Assembly (NCBI GenBank): GCA_033296885.1
Contig: MU863914.1
Location: 124,001 to 188,000 of the forward strand
DNA length: 64,000 bases
Direction of reading: 5' to 3'
From: Triangularia verruculosa
Lineage: Eukaryota; Ascomycota; Sordariomycetes; Sordariales; Podosporaceae
Below, piece by piece: positions 36,289 to 47,717 of this stretch; position 1 is the first letter of the stretch, and each line of letters starts with the position of its first letter. A program made the translations under genes and the position numbers. Below the pieces are notes generated by a model. It did no database searches, had not been told where the DNA came from, and worked only from the letters and a program-made list of their open reading frames with translations.

Positions 36289-38145
36289 ATGGAGGAGCCA
36301 CGGAAGTTGTCGCCAGCGGCATCGATCCCCCTCGACATTGCCCTCGAGATCGCTGACCACTTCACCACCGCTCAGCAGTACAACACTTTTGCGATGCTAA
36401 GTCATGGATTTTACCACCTTTTCAACCGGCGCCTTTACCGGTTCAACATGACGAAGCAGGCGACATCTGCTGCAGGGTGGGCTTGCAGCAATGGAAATAT
36501 CAGAACGCTAGAGCGGCTGAAGGAACATGGGGCAGCGTTTCCTCATCACCTGATCCACAGAGCACTCGACGCTCCTGACGAATACCACATCCCAGTCATG
36601 TCCTTCTTGCTTGCGAACGGGGTCGACATTGACTGTGAGGTTTATCACCAGGAGAAAAGGTATTTTGACTACGACTTTTCCGATCATGACTTGAGATCAG
36701 ATCCGTGGGGCCATTCATGTGGCAATCCTGAGTGCCGGGAGATGTTAAGGTTATTCCGCCTCCCTGGGTATGCCTGGACACCACTCTCGTTGGCCATCCG
36801 GCGAGGACACACGAAGTCGGCCATATGGCTCATTAAACAGGGCGTATCAATTCATAACTGGGTTCCACGCGCTTTAACGGTCCTACGGCTGGCCGTTTAT
36901 GAAGGAAACCAAGCCATGGTGCGGTACATCATACAGCATGGCCTAGAGGAAGTCAGAGGTTCTGATGGGACACCAATACTGCACTACGCCCTTCACTGCA
37001 AAATTGAAAGACGCGGAATGATTGAGTTGCTGCTGGAACTCGGCGCCGACAACAAATCCGAGATCGACCGCAGGTCGCCATTGACATACGCAGTCAACCA
37101 TGGGAAATTCACAGAAGCATCTCAATTATTTGCAACCCATACAAGACTCGAGATAAAACCAGGCGATGATGATAGCTACTCGATAGGTGGCAAGACCGAC
37201 TTTCTTCGTGGCATCATCAAAGCTACCCTCTATTGGGGCGACCTGCGTGCGCGAGATGTGTTAAGATGTCCGTCAGTATGGCTGTCTGAAAAACACGCGG
37301 TGTTTGTCCAATGTGTTGGGTTACTCTCTCTTGAACCTGGATGGGGCGATGCGCTGTTGAGGGCGGCAATTACCCATTGGGCTTGGATTCCTACAGCAAC
37401 AATGGCCATGATACTCGACAATCTTCCACCGAAGACGAAGCCCTGGTCAGATATAGGTGGGATTAGGGACTTTTACTTGCCAGGGTTGCAGATGGAAGTT
37501 GCCATAATGGTCTTCCGGGATTGCCATGCAACCATGGCGTTCGTTCCCGAGATAGTTGAGGAAATAATGAATGGCCGACGTATACGCACTCGACGAACAA
37601 AAGCAACAGCATCAACATGTGCAACAACGACATCAACAGTCATAGAATCGAACTTACCAGTCGGTACCGCCTTGGATATTACCGATGTGGAAGGCATTGG
37701 TCTATCCGACGATTTGAACCAAAGGTACGGGGATATGATGAAGCTCCTCCTCGACCACGGTGACGGGCTCAAGCTAGACTTGATACTCAGTACAAAAGAA
37801 GGCTTCTGGTTGACTGTGCTTGATTACTCGACGCACGACCGTCTCGGCGGGTTCATCATAGATACGCTGTTGGAGGAGGCCACGGAGAAGAACTGGTCAG
37901 GGAGGAAAGAGGAAGCGATGAGCGAAACCTTGCTCGAACTATTGCTGCGATCTGTTGCGCGATACAACACATCGGGTGCAAAGGTTGGACCTATCAGACA
38001 TGACCTATATAAGGGAGAAACTGCAAAGGTTCTGATGAAGCGTGGAGCAGTGATTGATGACTGGGAAAATTGTGGAGAATACGAGGATGAGATCCGTGGG
38101 CTGTACGAGAGCTTGAAGAAGGAGGTCAAAGCTGGCGATGTATAA
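36289..38145 (+). CDS. F-box and ankyrin-repeat protein, 618 aa
   Basis: Likely a substrate adaptor of an SCF-type ubiquitin ligase, with the F-box binding Skp1 and the ankyrin repeats recognising the target. Single exon. The F-box-like segment covers about residues 10-52 (SIPLDIALEIADHF, then YNTFAMLSHGFYHLFNRRLYR). Ankyrin repeats are visible at about 65-95, 155-190 (TPLSLAIRRGHTKSAIWLIKQG), 195-225 (AVYEGNQAMVRYIIQHG), 230-260 (LHYALHCKIERRGMIELLLELGA) and 262-290. The remaining half is helical, less clearly repetitive, and ends with a final GAVIDDW-type repeat end. Such genes are numerous and variable in filamentous fungi, so the target cannot be guessed. The ATG choice is the first in frame. 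Confidence 0.87.
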   Translation: MEEPRKLSPAASIPLDIALEIADHFTTAQQYNTFAMLSHGFYHLFNRRLYRFNMTKQATSAAGWACSNGNIRTLERLKEHGAAFPHHLIHRALDAPDEYHIPVMSFLLANGVDIDCEVYHQEKRYFDYDFSDHDLRSDPWGHSCGNPECREMLRLFRLPGYAWTPLSLAIRRGHTKSAIWLIKQGVSIHNWVPRALTVLRLAVYEGNQAMVRYIIQHGLEEVRGSDGTPILHYALHCKIERRGMIELLLELGADNKSEIDRRSPLTYAVNHGKFTEASQLFATHTRLEIKPGDDDSYSIGGKTDFLRGIIKATLYWGDLRARDVLRCPSVWLSEKHAVFVQCVGLLSLEPGWGDALLRAAITHWAWIPTATMAMILDNLPPKTKPWSDIGGIRDFYLPGLQMEVAIMVFRDCHATMAFVPEIVEEIMNGRRIRTRRTKATASTCATTTSTVIESNLPVGTALDITDVEGIGLSDDLNQRYGDMMKLLLDHGDGLKLDLILSTKEGFWLTVLDYSTHDRLGGFIIDTLLEEATEKNWSGRKEEAMSETLLELLLRSVARYNTSGAKVGPIRHDLYKGETAKVLMKRGAVIDDWENCGEYEDEIRGLYESLKKEVKAGDV

Positions 38146-39687
38146 ACAGGGTCAAAAGTTGTTGGGGATACTTCTTTCTCGATTGAGCGCTGGATTCAGG
38201 TTGGGGGGGGGGGAGGAGAGAGGGTTCTGCAGGGTAAGGTATTTTGTCTCAATATAGACTATCTAATGCTCCCAATTCTTGACACCTGCACTTGTGTTTA
38301 CTTTATTTCGAAGCATTATTTAGTACAAAAAATAAAGAAAATCCGGGCTCCTCTCATGAAGCCGCATGAAGCCTAAACAATGTGCTAGTCTACACCGTGA
38401 AAATAACAAATCCGTTCAAAAGCCTCAGCAAGCGAATAGCTTGTACATTTCGAATAATACTACGCCTTTTTGTTTCCTTTTTTTTCCCTTCTTTTGTTAT
38501 CACCAGCTTATTGCTGTTTCGTTTCACTATTGAGCATCTCCCCTTGAATCACTCCTGGCAGCGACATGGAACCACTCTACCTGACGCAAGCAATACTGCC
38601 CGTAAGGAGGTGGCAGGGGAAGAAGATTATGTCGTCGAAGACGCCTCTCGTGCAACCAAACTGTCTAGTACTAGGTACCGCCGCGGATATTAAACCACAA
38701 GCTCTGACGGAGCTCCTGTTGAAACCATCTCAAAAAAAAAAACCACGTCAATTATCTTTCACGTTTCAAATCACACTTTCATTGGGATACCTCGCTCCAA
38801 AATTTAGCTGGGGGGGAGGGGGGCATCTGGGTAACATTCGGGCTATTCAACTTAATTTGCGTCAAAGTATGGTCACGTTGTAATTCGAGAACAGATCTGA
38901 TAACTGGGATTTATCATGATGGATCCAATGAATGGCTGGCTGCAAGGCTTAGTGCGTCTCACCTTCCCACGGACAGTGAAAAAACGGCAGAGCTAAAGTT
39001 TCTATATTCCTCTTTACTATGCAATGGAGCCTAGAAGATCGGGGATGGTGATCAGCATGAAGTAGATGGAGGAGTTGCTGGTAGTTGAACACAAGGGCCA
39101 ACTCGATATCCACGGAACTGAAGATGTCATGCTACATCTGGTTTTGGAACCAGTTTCTTTTCTTCATTTCTGTTTGTTTTATCTCACGATGTAATGTCTA
39201 CGGAAAAGGAGTAAGGTAAATACCCATGTTGATAGAACCTGTCTACATGACATCAGACTGGGCCACATACCCTTTCAGCCAGACGAAGAAAGAGTTATCA
39301 CCACACATCGAAAGTCGAAGGCTATAATATTATTGAAGAAATATTCATCAGGTTATCTCTTAACTCCCCGTTCCCGCCAACCCCCGAATTCCACCAGGTA
39401 TATGTACAATCCACCTCTCCCACCCCGTAGAAATACACGTCCTCTCCCAGCGACGTAACAACCCCGTCCCAACCGAGTCAAGAAAACCAAGGGTATCCAA
39501 ATGATCGTAATCACTATTTCCCCCCTTTCCATGCCAGAAAACGAAAACATCTACCACGCCCGCACAAACCACGATGCCATGCCGCTCCATTTACCAACCC
39601 AAAACAGCTGCCCCAACCCGAGAAAAGCAAAATTCCTCCAACCCCAATCCCCCCAAAAACACCTCATTAAACGTCGTATCCTTCGAC
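38146..39687. other. Intergenic region, 1.5 kb
   Basis: Nothing supported. It contains a short G run near 38204 and an A run near 38734. The right end is the 3' flank of glycerol kinase. Confidence 0.6.
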
Positions 39688-41673
39688 TTACTCCTCCTCC
39701 CCATCAGCAGCCTCATTAACCCACCCCCTACTCATCTCGACAGCTTGTTCCCACTTCTTGATTAACTTTTTAGCTTGTTTCCTCTCCATCTTAGGCTTGA
39801 ACACTTTCCTCCCCGCCCGGTTGACATCTTTCAGATCATTCAGCTCCTTCCACACACCGGTCGCCAAACCGGCCGCAATAGCTGCACCCAAAGCAGTCGT
39901 CTCCCTCATGCGGGGACGGTCAACCGGGATTCCCGTGATATCTGCCTGCGTTTGCATGCAAAGATCAGAGTTTGACAAACCGCCATCAACAGCAAGAGAC
40001 TCCAGCTTGGCGTTGGAATCCTTCTCCATGGCGTCCAGGATGGCTTTGGTCTGGAAGCAAGTAGCTTCTAGTGTGGCACGGGCGATATGGCCTTTTTGAG
40101 TGTGTTGAGTGATGCCGACTAGATAGGAAGTGTTAGCAAAAAATACGAGGGTCTACGAGAGAGGGGCGTGTGCTTACAGAGTGTACCCTTGGCGTCATCA
40201 ATCCAATAGGGGGCAAACAAACCGCTGAAGGCGGTTACGAATACAACGCCGCCGTTGTCATCGACCGATTCAGCCAGATCAGTGATAGCGCTCGACTTGT
40301 CAACAAAGCCCAGGTTGTTCATCAAGAACTTGACACCGGATCCAGCGACGGCTATGCTTCCCTCCAAAGCGTAGACCGGCTTGCGGCCACCGCCAAAGTC
40401 GTAGGCGACCGTTGCCAAAAGTCCATACTTGGAAATGACCGGCTTTGTGCCAACGTTGTAAAGCAAAAAGCAACCAGTACCATACGTGTTCTTGGCTTGA
40501 CCCGGACTGAAACCGCACTGACCGACCAACGCGCTAGACTGGTCTCCCAAACACCCGGCAATGCGCACACCTGACAACGCGCCCTTTGCAATTTTGCCAA
40601 AGCAGCATGGATCTGACGATGGGACAATCTTAGGGAGATGGATTTTGTTTCTGTCGATGCCAAAGAACTTAAGGAGGTTGTCGTCGTACTGTAGAGTGTG
40701 CAAGTTCATGAACATGGTCCTGCTGGCATTGGTGCTGTCGGTAACATGGACAGGCTTTTCCGCTTTGGCACCGCCGTTGAGCTTGTATATCAGCCACGAA
40801 TCGACTGTTCCAAAGGCCAGGCGGCCTTCTTCGTACGCTTGTTTTACGGCGTCGACGTTTTCGATCAACCACATTAGCTTGACGCTGCTTGGGTATGTTG
40901 ATAATGGCAGGCCACAGAGGTCTGTGAGGGTGTCTGCTTGGTCACGGGACTTGAGGTCCCTGACAAGGTCCTTGGTTCTGGTGTCGGGCCATACGATGGC
41001 ATTGTAAAGGGGCTCGCCGGTAATGTTGTCCCATACTACTGTGGTCTCTCTTTGATTGGTGATGCCAATGGAGCGAATGTCTGATTTTCGGTATCCAAGA
41101 TCGACAAACTTGCGCATTGCCTCATCGATGCATTCCTCCACAGAGGCGAGGAGCTCCAACGGTTCATGTTCATGCCAGCTGTAGATCAGTGCCGTGTTAG
41201 CAGGTCTCCGCAATGGAATGACACGTGCGGAGGTGGAGGCTATGAGGTAGGGAAGCGGGGACGAAAAGCAACGGGATGCGGGTCAAGTGGCGGCTCGACA
41301 TGCGCGTGAACTTTTAGAGAATGGAGCAAACATACCCAGATTTAGGATACAGGTTCTCGAACTCGAGCTGGTGACTGGCGACAGGGTCGCCCTCCCCATT
41401 GAAGATAAGAAACCGTGATGACGTTGTCCCCTGGTCGATACTGCCCACAAACCAATGGCGCCTCTGTTCCTCAGGTGTCTCGTCAATGCCCCGCGGTAGA
41501 TGTTTGGTATGATGTGGGTGTTGGTTGGGTGTCTCGAGGGTGGGAATGTGGTCGGGGTACAGAGGGGTGATGGTTGCTTCGGGCTTCTTTAGGGAGTCCA
41601 GATTCAGCGTGGGTATGTCTATCACCATGCCCTGCTCGAAACGAATGGGGTTGAAATTGCCAAGGTCGCCCAT
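39688..41673 (-). CDS. Glycerol kinase (FGGY family)
   Basis: Phosphorylates glycerol to sn-glycerol-3-phosphate with ATP, the entry step of glycerol catabolism. Exons are 41336-41673, 40178-41178 and 39688-40118, with introns of 157 bp (GTATGT...CTACAG) and 59 bp (GTAAGC...TCTAG), giving 589 residues. Motifs: GSIDQGTTSSRF (phosphate-binding, about 77-88), GITNQRETT, VDSWLIYKL, the FGGY segment around FMNLHTLQYDDNLLKFFGI, GDQSSALVGQ, KNTYGTGCF, and SLAVDGGLSNSDL. The first ATG in frame is at 41671-41673 and leaves a 70-residue N-terminal extension before the catalytic core. Upstream the frame stays open to 41937 without an ATG and reads like a mitochondrial presequence (RPFHSTAW); see findings. 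Confidence 0.95.
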
Positions 41674-43451
41674 GATGTGTGTCTGAGGTGTCTCCTTCGT
41701 CTTCTGCGGCGACCAGGCAGTAGAGTGAAAAGGTCGAAGGTGTTTCTGCTTCAGAGGTTTGAGTCGAGGGGGAATAATAACTGGATACGACGGGTGAATA
41801 GGATAGAGACGCGGTACCGGACGGAACACTATAGGGGGTGATACTGGGACTGATAAAGGAGCAGCGGCGCGGGGTTGGAGGAACGGAATGCGGGCAGGCT
41901 GACAGACCAGGAGGGGTACGTCATCTAAGGCCTGGCCCTAGCTACTCTCCCAGCGACTCTGTTTGAGCCGAGCGCGGGAGAAAGCGGCCAGCCCCCCAAT
42001 GGGAACAGTACCTCGATTGGCTTTGTTGCTGCTGCTACCGTTGTTACTACGCCGTCTGCTTGGAGTTGCAATTCCTCGACGGGGGCCGGCTGGGAGAGCC
42101 CGTGCCCATGTCGGCGAAACCTGCTGCTTCCACATTGGGGGTGTGTCGTGTAGACCTGGTGGTTTTAATCCCCGTTACGGCGGTTTAGGGCGGTCTTCTG
42201 GACGGTTGCTACGCAATGCAATACGCAATGTTCGTTTGGGCTCACACTTTTTTTTCCTCTGGACAAATGTCGTTGCGCTTTTCCCTCGTGCGTTCTGGTG
42301 CGTTCTGCAAAGCATGTGAGCACACATCACAGGGGTGGGCAAAGGGCTAGACCATTGGTGGAACATCTTTGCGGGGTTGACCCCTCCATCACATGGGATC
42401 CTGGTCGGCCCCTGGCGAGCGAGAGAGACGGCGAAAGCTGCGATAGCTCCCTGCAGTTCCAGCAGCATCTTCGCTGCTTCCAGTACGAAAGCCATGCGCA
42501 ATGCAAGGCCAACACGAAAAGACCCGGGTCTCGGCCTGGCTAGATCCCGTCTCCTCTTCTCCGGCCTGCGCCTGATCCCTCTATTTCCCGTCTGCAGAGC
42601 ATATCGGACACAGTCTCCGCCCAGACACACATCAAAAAGCTTCTCACCAGGGCCCAGAGAAGTGAAATGCAACTTTCGGAACCGTCTCCAGCCTACAGCT
42701 CACCAAAGACATGTCGGTCTCTGCCGTTATCCAGACCCTGTCGATCTAATCCCCTTGCAGCCCAACTAAGGCACGGCGGCGCGTCGTTGAGAAAACGCTA
42801 GGCGTTTCCTACAATTGTAGGCCAAAGAGTTAAATCCGAGCAACTAGAGCGAAATAATAAAGGTAGGAATCGGAGAGTCCAGGGGATATCTCGGAGCTGT
42901 TTGTTTGGACTTGAGTTCCTGTTGTTACTTCCCGGGATGCCCGGATGCCTTCATCGAAGCCAGCTCCACGCACTGCGGGTTTTGATCAACAACTATGATG
43001 AAAGAAGCACTGCGGTTTCCAATATCCTGTTCAGTGACGGTCTCTGCTCAATGTCGAAGGTGTCAACCGCTGGGGCAGTGAGCCGCGCGTGCTCTTGAAT
43101 CTCGATCTCACGCTCTGGAGGAGGCAAGGGAAGGTCAGCTGGCACACCTAGCTTGATGATCGTCACGTTTGTTGTGGAGTTTGTGTCATCGAACTAGAAA
43201 ATCAGCTTCCAAGTTAAGAAGGTGTCTGTCGTGTAAGAGAGGATACCGAACTACACTATGTACGGAGTATGGGCAGTCTGTCACACATAAGCGATTGTAT
43301 ACTCGGAGATAGCCGCCCAACGTTACATTGGAGCATAGGGGCGTCAACGAAAAAAGCACTGAAGACGACCTACCATGACTGTCAGCTATCGAAGGTCAAG
43401 GTGTGCAGGTACACATAAAAGCACAAAAATAATCGTCTAAGACGGGAATTG
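41674..43451. other. Intergenic region with an open leader for glycerol kinase
   Basis: 41674-41937 is open in the glycerol kinase frame (88 codons, no ATG). The rest to 43451 has no supported gene; the longest frame (42175-42672, minus) shows no domain. Confidence 0.5.
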
Positions 43452-43538
43452 AGCCCGACGTGGGGGTCGAACCCACAACCTTGAGATTTCGGAGTACTCC
43501 TTAAGAGTCTCACGCTCTACCGATTGAGCTAGCCGGGC
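43452..43538 (-). tRNA. tRNA-Lys(CUU) with a 14-nt intron
   Basis: The reverse strand folds into a complete cloverleaf: 7-bp acceptor (GCCCGGC with GTCGGGC), D-arm GCTC...GAGC, anticodon stem TGAGA/TCTCA, loop CTCTTAA with anticodon CTT, and T-arm GTGGG-TTCGACC-CCCAC. The mature tRNA is 73 nt plus discriminator T included. A 14-nt insert (sequence around GGAGTACTCC) sits one base after the anticodon, the standard place for nuclear tRNA introns. CCA is not encoded. Confidence 0.95.
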
Positions 43539-45119
43539 GGCTAGTTCCTTTTTGATGTCTTTTGGTATTGAAGTTTGGGTCTATTATGCTTCTTTCTCGT
43601 TTGTTAGAAATGTTCGTTTGCAACTCCCAGGATCTCTGTCTAACACTGGCCCCCACCACAAAGTCCGTCAAGTCGAACCCGACAGCTTGGTACTCTGCAC
43701 CACCTGGACGCCACTGAACCAAGGCACACCAATCCATTCCAGACACTGTGTGAGATGTAACCACTGAGACATTATAATAACCTCAGTCCTTTAAGAACAT
43801 CACTTCTCTTATGAATAAGTAGGCAAATCATATCGCTGTTGGGCAGGCTGATAGCTCATATATTGTCATTTTCCAGAGTGCCTCGACCGATCCTGGGTAC
43901 CCGTGGAGAGGGTGAAAACTAGACACGTAACTCTTTATGAATTAACTTCAAGTATGGGTCATGCTCTTGAGGGAAAGGCTCACTCGGAGTCATGATGCTA
44001 AAAATTCTCGCCTGGCGAGAGAATCGGCAAACGGCCGGTTCCGATCGGTAAGACGGGGAAGCCGAAGGACAGATAGTGGGTTTTCTATTTGTGTCAGATT
44101 CATCAGATAAATTGGCTTAAAGCGACAGTAGAGGTCAGTACCGTCTCGATGTGTGTTCGGTAGCGAGTCGAGCCCGTGTAAGTCAACGCCAAGGTATCTT
44201 GCACCCTAACCCTCAGGTCTGGAGAAAAGAAAGAGGCTCACCGATGGAAGGCGCAACCTCCACTTTCCGGTACCGGGGCATGGCTCATCTTTAAGGTTTA
44301 TGATTCACAGGGCACCCTAACCTTTTCCACGTGTGACTATTGACTTATTCTGAACTTCCAAATCGACGGCGACTGCCACATCAGGACATCGGTCAACCGT
44401 CGGTCAGATGGACCCCACCATCAGGCACCCATGAAAGGCTTCAAGTGCCGCTGCCACGCATCCCCGGTGCGGGGCGTGCCACAGGGCGACAGGCTTATGT
44501 TGTGCCCGGCCCGTTCCTTTGGGGTGCTTCTCACACACTTTTGCGACTCTGATTCCAGGGTCGACACCTTTCCAGCCGGCACCCCAGTTCCGGCAGAGGC
44601 CCCAGTTGCGCTCTCACGCTTTTCATTTGCTCCCCAACAGCGCCCTACAACCAAGCCGCAGTGCGCAGCATGCCATTTAACGGTATCCATTGGAGCAGTG
44701 ACACCAAGCAGGCTGTGTGCCCCGTCAAGAATATTACCAAGGGGCCTTTCTAGCTGGACCACTGTCGTACGTACACGGGGAAGAGCGAGGACACAGCTAC
44801 TCGAAATCTGCCCAGTTGAAGCCTCGTCCATCTCCATCAAGTTCTTTCTCAACCCTATTCGCTGGCCCTCGTTGTTTCTTCACCAATTCCAACCGTTCAG
44901 TTTTGATCTAACCGGTCACTTCTTCACGGCTGTTCGTGCAACACATCCACAAATACTGGACACGGCCGAGTGCCGTCGCACCTAACATTTTCCTTCCGGT
45001 GCCCCTGGTCTCTCCCTGGTTGGTCTGTTTCTTTTTGCCGTTACTGTTCGTCACTCAACCGAACACAGGACTTTGTGTCTTGCGTTCCGGTATCTGTCGC
45101 ACACAAGCACTTGCTTCAC
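43539..45119. other. Intergenic region and leader of the kinase gene
   Basis: No supported gene. Pyrimidine-rich plus-strand DNA from about 44850 to 45080 suggests the kinase promoter and leader. Confidence 0.55.
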
Positions 45120-46668
45120 ATGTCGTCCGACTCAGCAGGAAGCAGCCAGTCCGTTACTCAGTCGCAACCTATTACGCTTGACGAGTTTCTGGATTGGCGA
45201 GACAATGACAATTTCATCTGGGACGATTATGGCAGGGAAACGGAGGAGGCCTGGATACGCCCGGTGGAGAGAGCCGGTCTCGACGACAGCAAACACAAGG
45301 TGTTCCACCACGCCAACAAGGAGTATATTAGGGCACCACATCCGTTCGTTCAAATTGGCGAGCAACTTGGAGAATCAGGGAGTACAGTTGTGTACAGAGT
45401 GAACGTACCGGAGGGATACCCATATCGTCGGCAACTCGCCCTGAAAGTCATCACCTGCAAGGATAATCTACGACCTCCTGGGCCGGATAGCCATATCCGA
45501 ATGCTCGCCTTGGAAGAGGTGAGGACAATGGCTTCGATCAAACATCCTCACATTGTGGTTTACGTGGCGAGCTTCGAAGATTATTGCATTTCCACTAGAG
45601 AGGTCAGGAGACAACAGAGACCTCGAGTCAGGGCGATTAGAGTTGACCAGCAGATCAAAAAGCACATCCTGGGCATCGCTATGTACCCACCAGCACAGGT
45701 AAGAGGGGTTCAAGTGCTCAAGCTGTTGCACTAGCTGACTATTTTCCCAGTGTAACCTGAGCTTCTTCATGAACCAGATCATCGCCAGTCGCGAACCTGA
45801 GTATGAAACCGCCCTTCACGGCTACTTTGGGTGCCTTTCCCAGGCTGTGGCTTTCCTTCATAGAAGCAACATCAGAATCCGCCACAAGGATATCAAGCCA
45901 GAGAATATTGTTATTGACGACTTCCTCCTCCCAGTATTGACGGACTTTGGCCTGTCAAAACACTTTGAGACAGGCCAGCACTCCGAGGGTCCTACGCCGA
46001 AGACCCTCAAGTACGCTGACCCCGAGGCGATCAACGAAACCCAGCGGGACGAAAGGTCAGACGTATTTTCCCTTGGGTGTGTATTCCTCGAGATGGTCAC
46101 GACATTACTTGGCCAGCCACCTATATTTGCTGAGCAGCAACTGAAGACTGATAACCTCGGCGAATTCAAATATTCTGAATCTCTCGACCGACTTGATGGC
46201 TACCTCAGCCAACTGTCGCAAATCGCGGACTCACACATTGCCAATAACCCCAAAAAGGCGGATTCAGCTACTGAAATCCAAGGAATCCTCCCAGTCATCC
46301 GGTCCATGATGGATTCGGACTTCACTAGAAGGCCCAAGGCCCATGATCTGTACCCCTTGTTCAGGCGGCTGGCCATTGTAGGAGGCCCAGGGTCATGTGG
46401 TAACTGCGAGGCGGAGCGCGAGACTGGAAGGGCAGTCCCACGGCTACAGAGGACCCATACGGGAAGCCCGGTGGTGACGAGGGCCGCTACGATGAACACG
46501 ACTATCTCGCTGGTCAGGAGGGGCAGCACATTGAATGGGCTGTCGGGGATGGTGGTTCATGATAGTCCGACGGACCTACAGCACCAACACCCTGGGCAGG
46601 AGAACATACCCCCACATAGTCAGGTTAATGGTCACGGCGGCCATGTGAATGGAAGCCAGGCGCGGTAG
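45120..46668 (+). CDS. Serine/threonine protein kinase, fungal HKD type
   Basis: Exons 45120-45698 and 45751-46668, one 52-bp intron (GTAAGA...TTCCCAG), 498 residues. A short Ser-rich start precedes the kinase domain. Seen in order: glycine loop LGESGSTVVYRV (Gly84 onward), Lys109 in LALKVI, the catalytic loop RHKDIKPENIV with Asp240, and the magnesium motif DFG (258-260) followed by LSKHFE. The APE region reads YADPEAI, then RSDVFSLGCVFLEMV. The usual HRD Arg is Lys here, frequent in fungus-specific kinases. The C-terminal tail is Ser/Thr/Gln/His-rich and disordered. It should be active, since Lys, Asp and DFG are intact. Function and partners are unknown. The ATG is the first after the pyrimidine-rich leader. 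Confidence 0.9.
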
Positions 46669-47717
46669 GGGAAACGGATGGGCGATGAAGCTATCCAGCT
46701 GCGGTTGCTGGGGCATTTTACTTTGTTTTTCTTGCGTTGATTTTTTTCTTTGGGCATGTTCTATCATTTTAGATACCACGAGGTGGCAATGGAAGGATGG
46801 ATCAAGCATTTTTGGGGAGAGGCAATAGGTGCAAAGGAACGGAAAGGTTGTGTACATTTTGGCTTTGTTTCATCAACAGCTGTGCATTTGGGCGAGTCAA
46901 ATTAAGGAGTACGAAGGAGACGGACGTTAATTGCATCATGGACAACCAAAAACATATGGGGATATAACAGGATGGGAACTAATGTCATAGCATGGATGTC
47001 ATGATGGTTAGGAAGAAAAGGACATGGAAACTCGGGGCACCGCAAGAAAGGTCCATGTAAATATCTTTTAGACATTGTATATATGAGGATAACACAACAG
47101 AGAGTTGTAACTTCTTCGGCTGCTTTATACGCTATTGGCCTGTCCGTTCATGGCATGAATAGTCGATGGAGTTTGCGCTCAAGCGAGTCAACCTATACTC
47201 AAACGCATTCCAAGACAGCTTGCATGTCTTCAAATTGATCACATGTTAGACACTTGTCGACGGTTGGGTAAATTCGGAACTCTATTGAATAATAGACACC
47301 GCTCTAGGGGAAGGCACGAGAGACAAGATGTCGAATTAAAGCTTCGCACCTAGAGGGCAGCAATCGCTGGCGGTGATGGCCTTGGTGTGATTCACTTGAA
47401 GGAATGGTCAATGCGCCAGCTACTGCAGGGATTGAAAAATATTGTGGAGCCACGGCAGAAAAAAGACAGAAAAAAGGCGGTGAAATGGGTTGCGCCTGGA
47501 ACGTCGCCCTTTTTTTTTCTTGCGACAAACCACTTCCGAACCCCGCGAAGCCTTCCCTGAGCCCATTCAAGGTTCAAACACCCCAATTCACTCAATTTAA
47601 AGGATTGGGTCAGTTTTGCATCAAACATTGCCCATGTCAGCTCCGTCCTGGCTCTTTTCCAACAACTCCACCGTAACCAACAAGACACAATCCCCAAAGT
47701 CAAACAAGACGGCCGCC
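46669..47717. other. Intergenic region
   Basis: No gene. The right part is the leader of the SRP40-like gene, with an in-frame upstream ATG at 47634 in weaker context. Confidence 0.6.

Noticed and set aside
41674..41829. Starting glycerol kinase at the upstream GTG (41829)
   Set aside because: No ATG there; the annotated start is the first ATG (41673). The extension is reported as a finding only.
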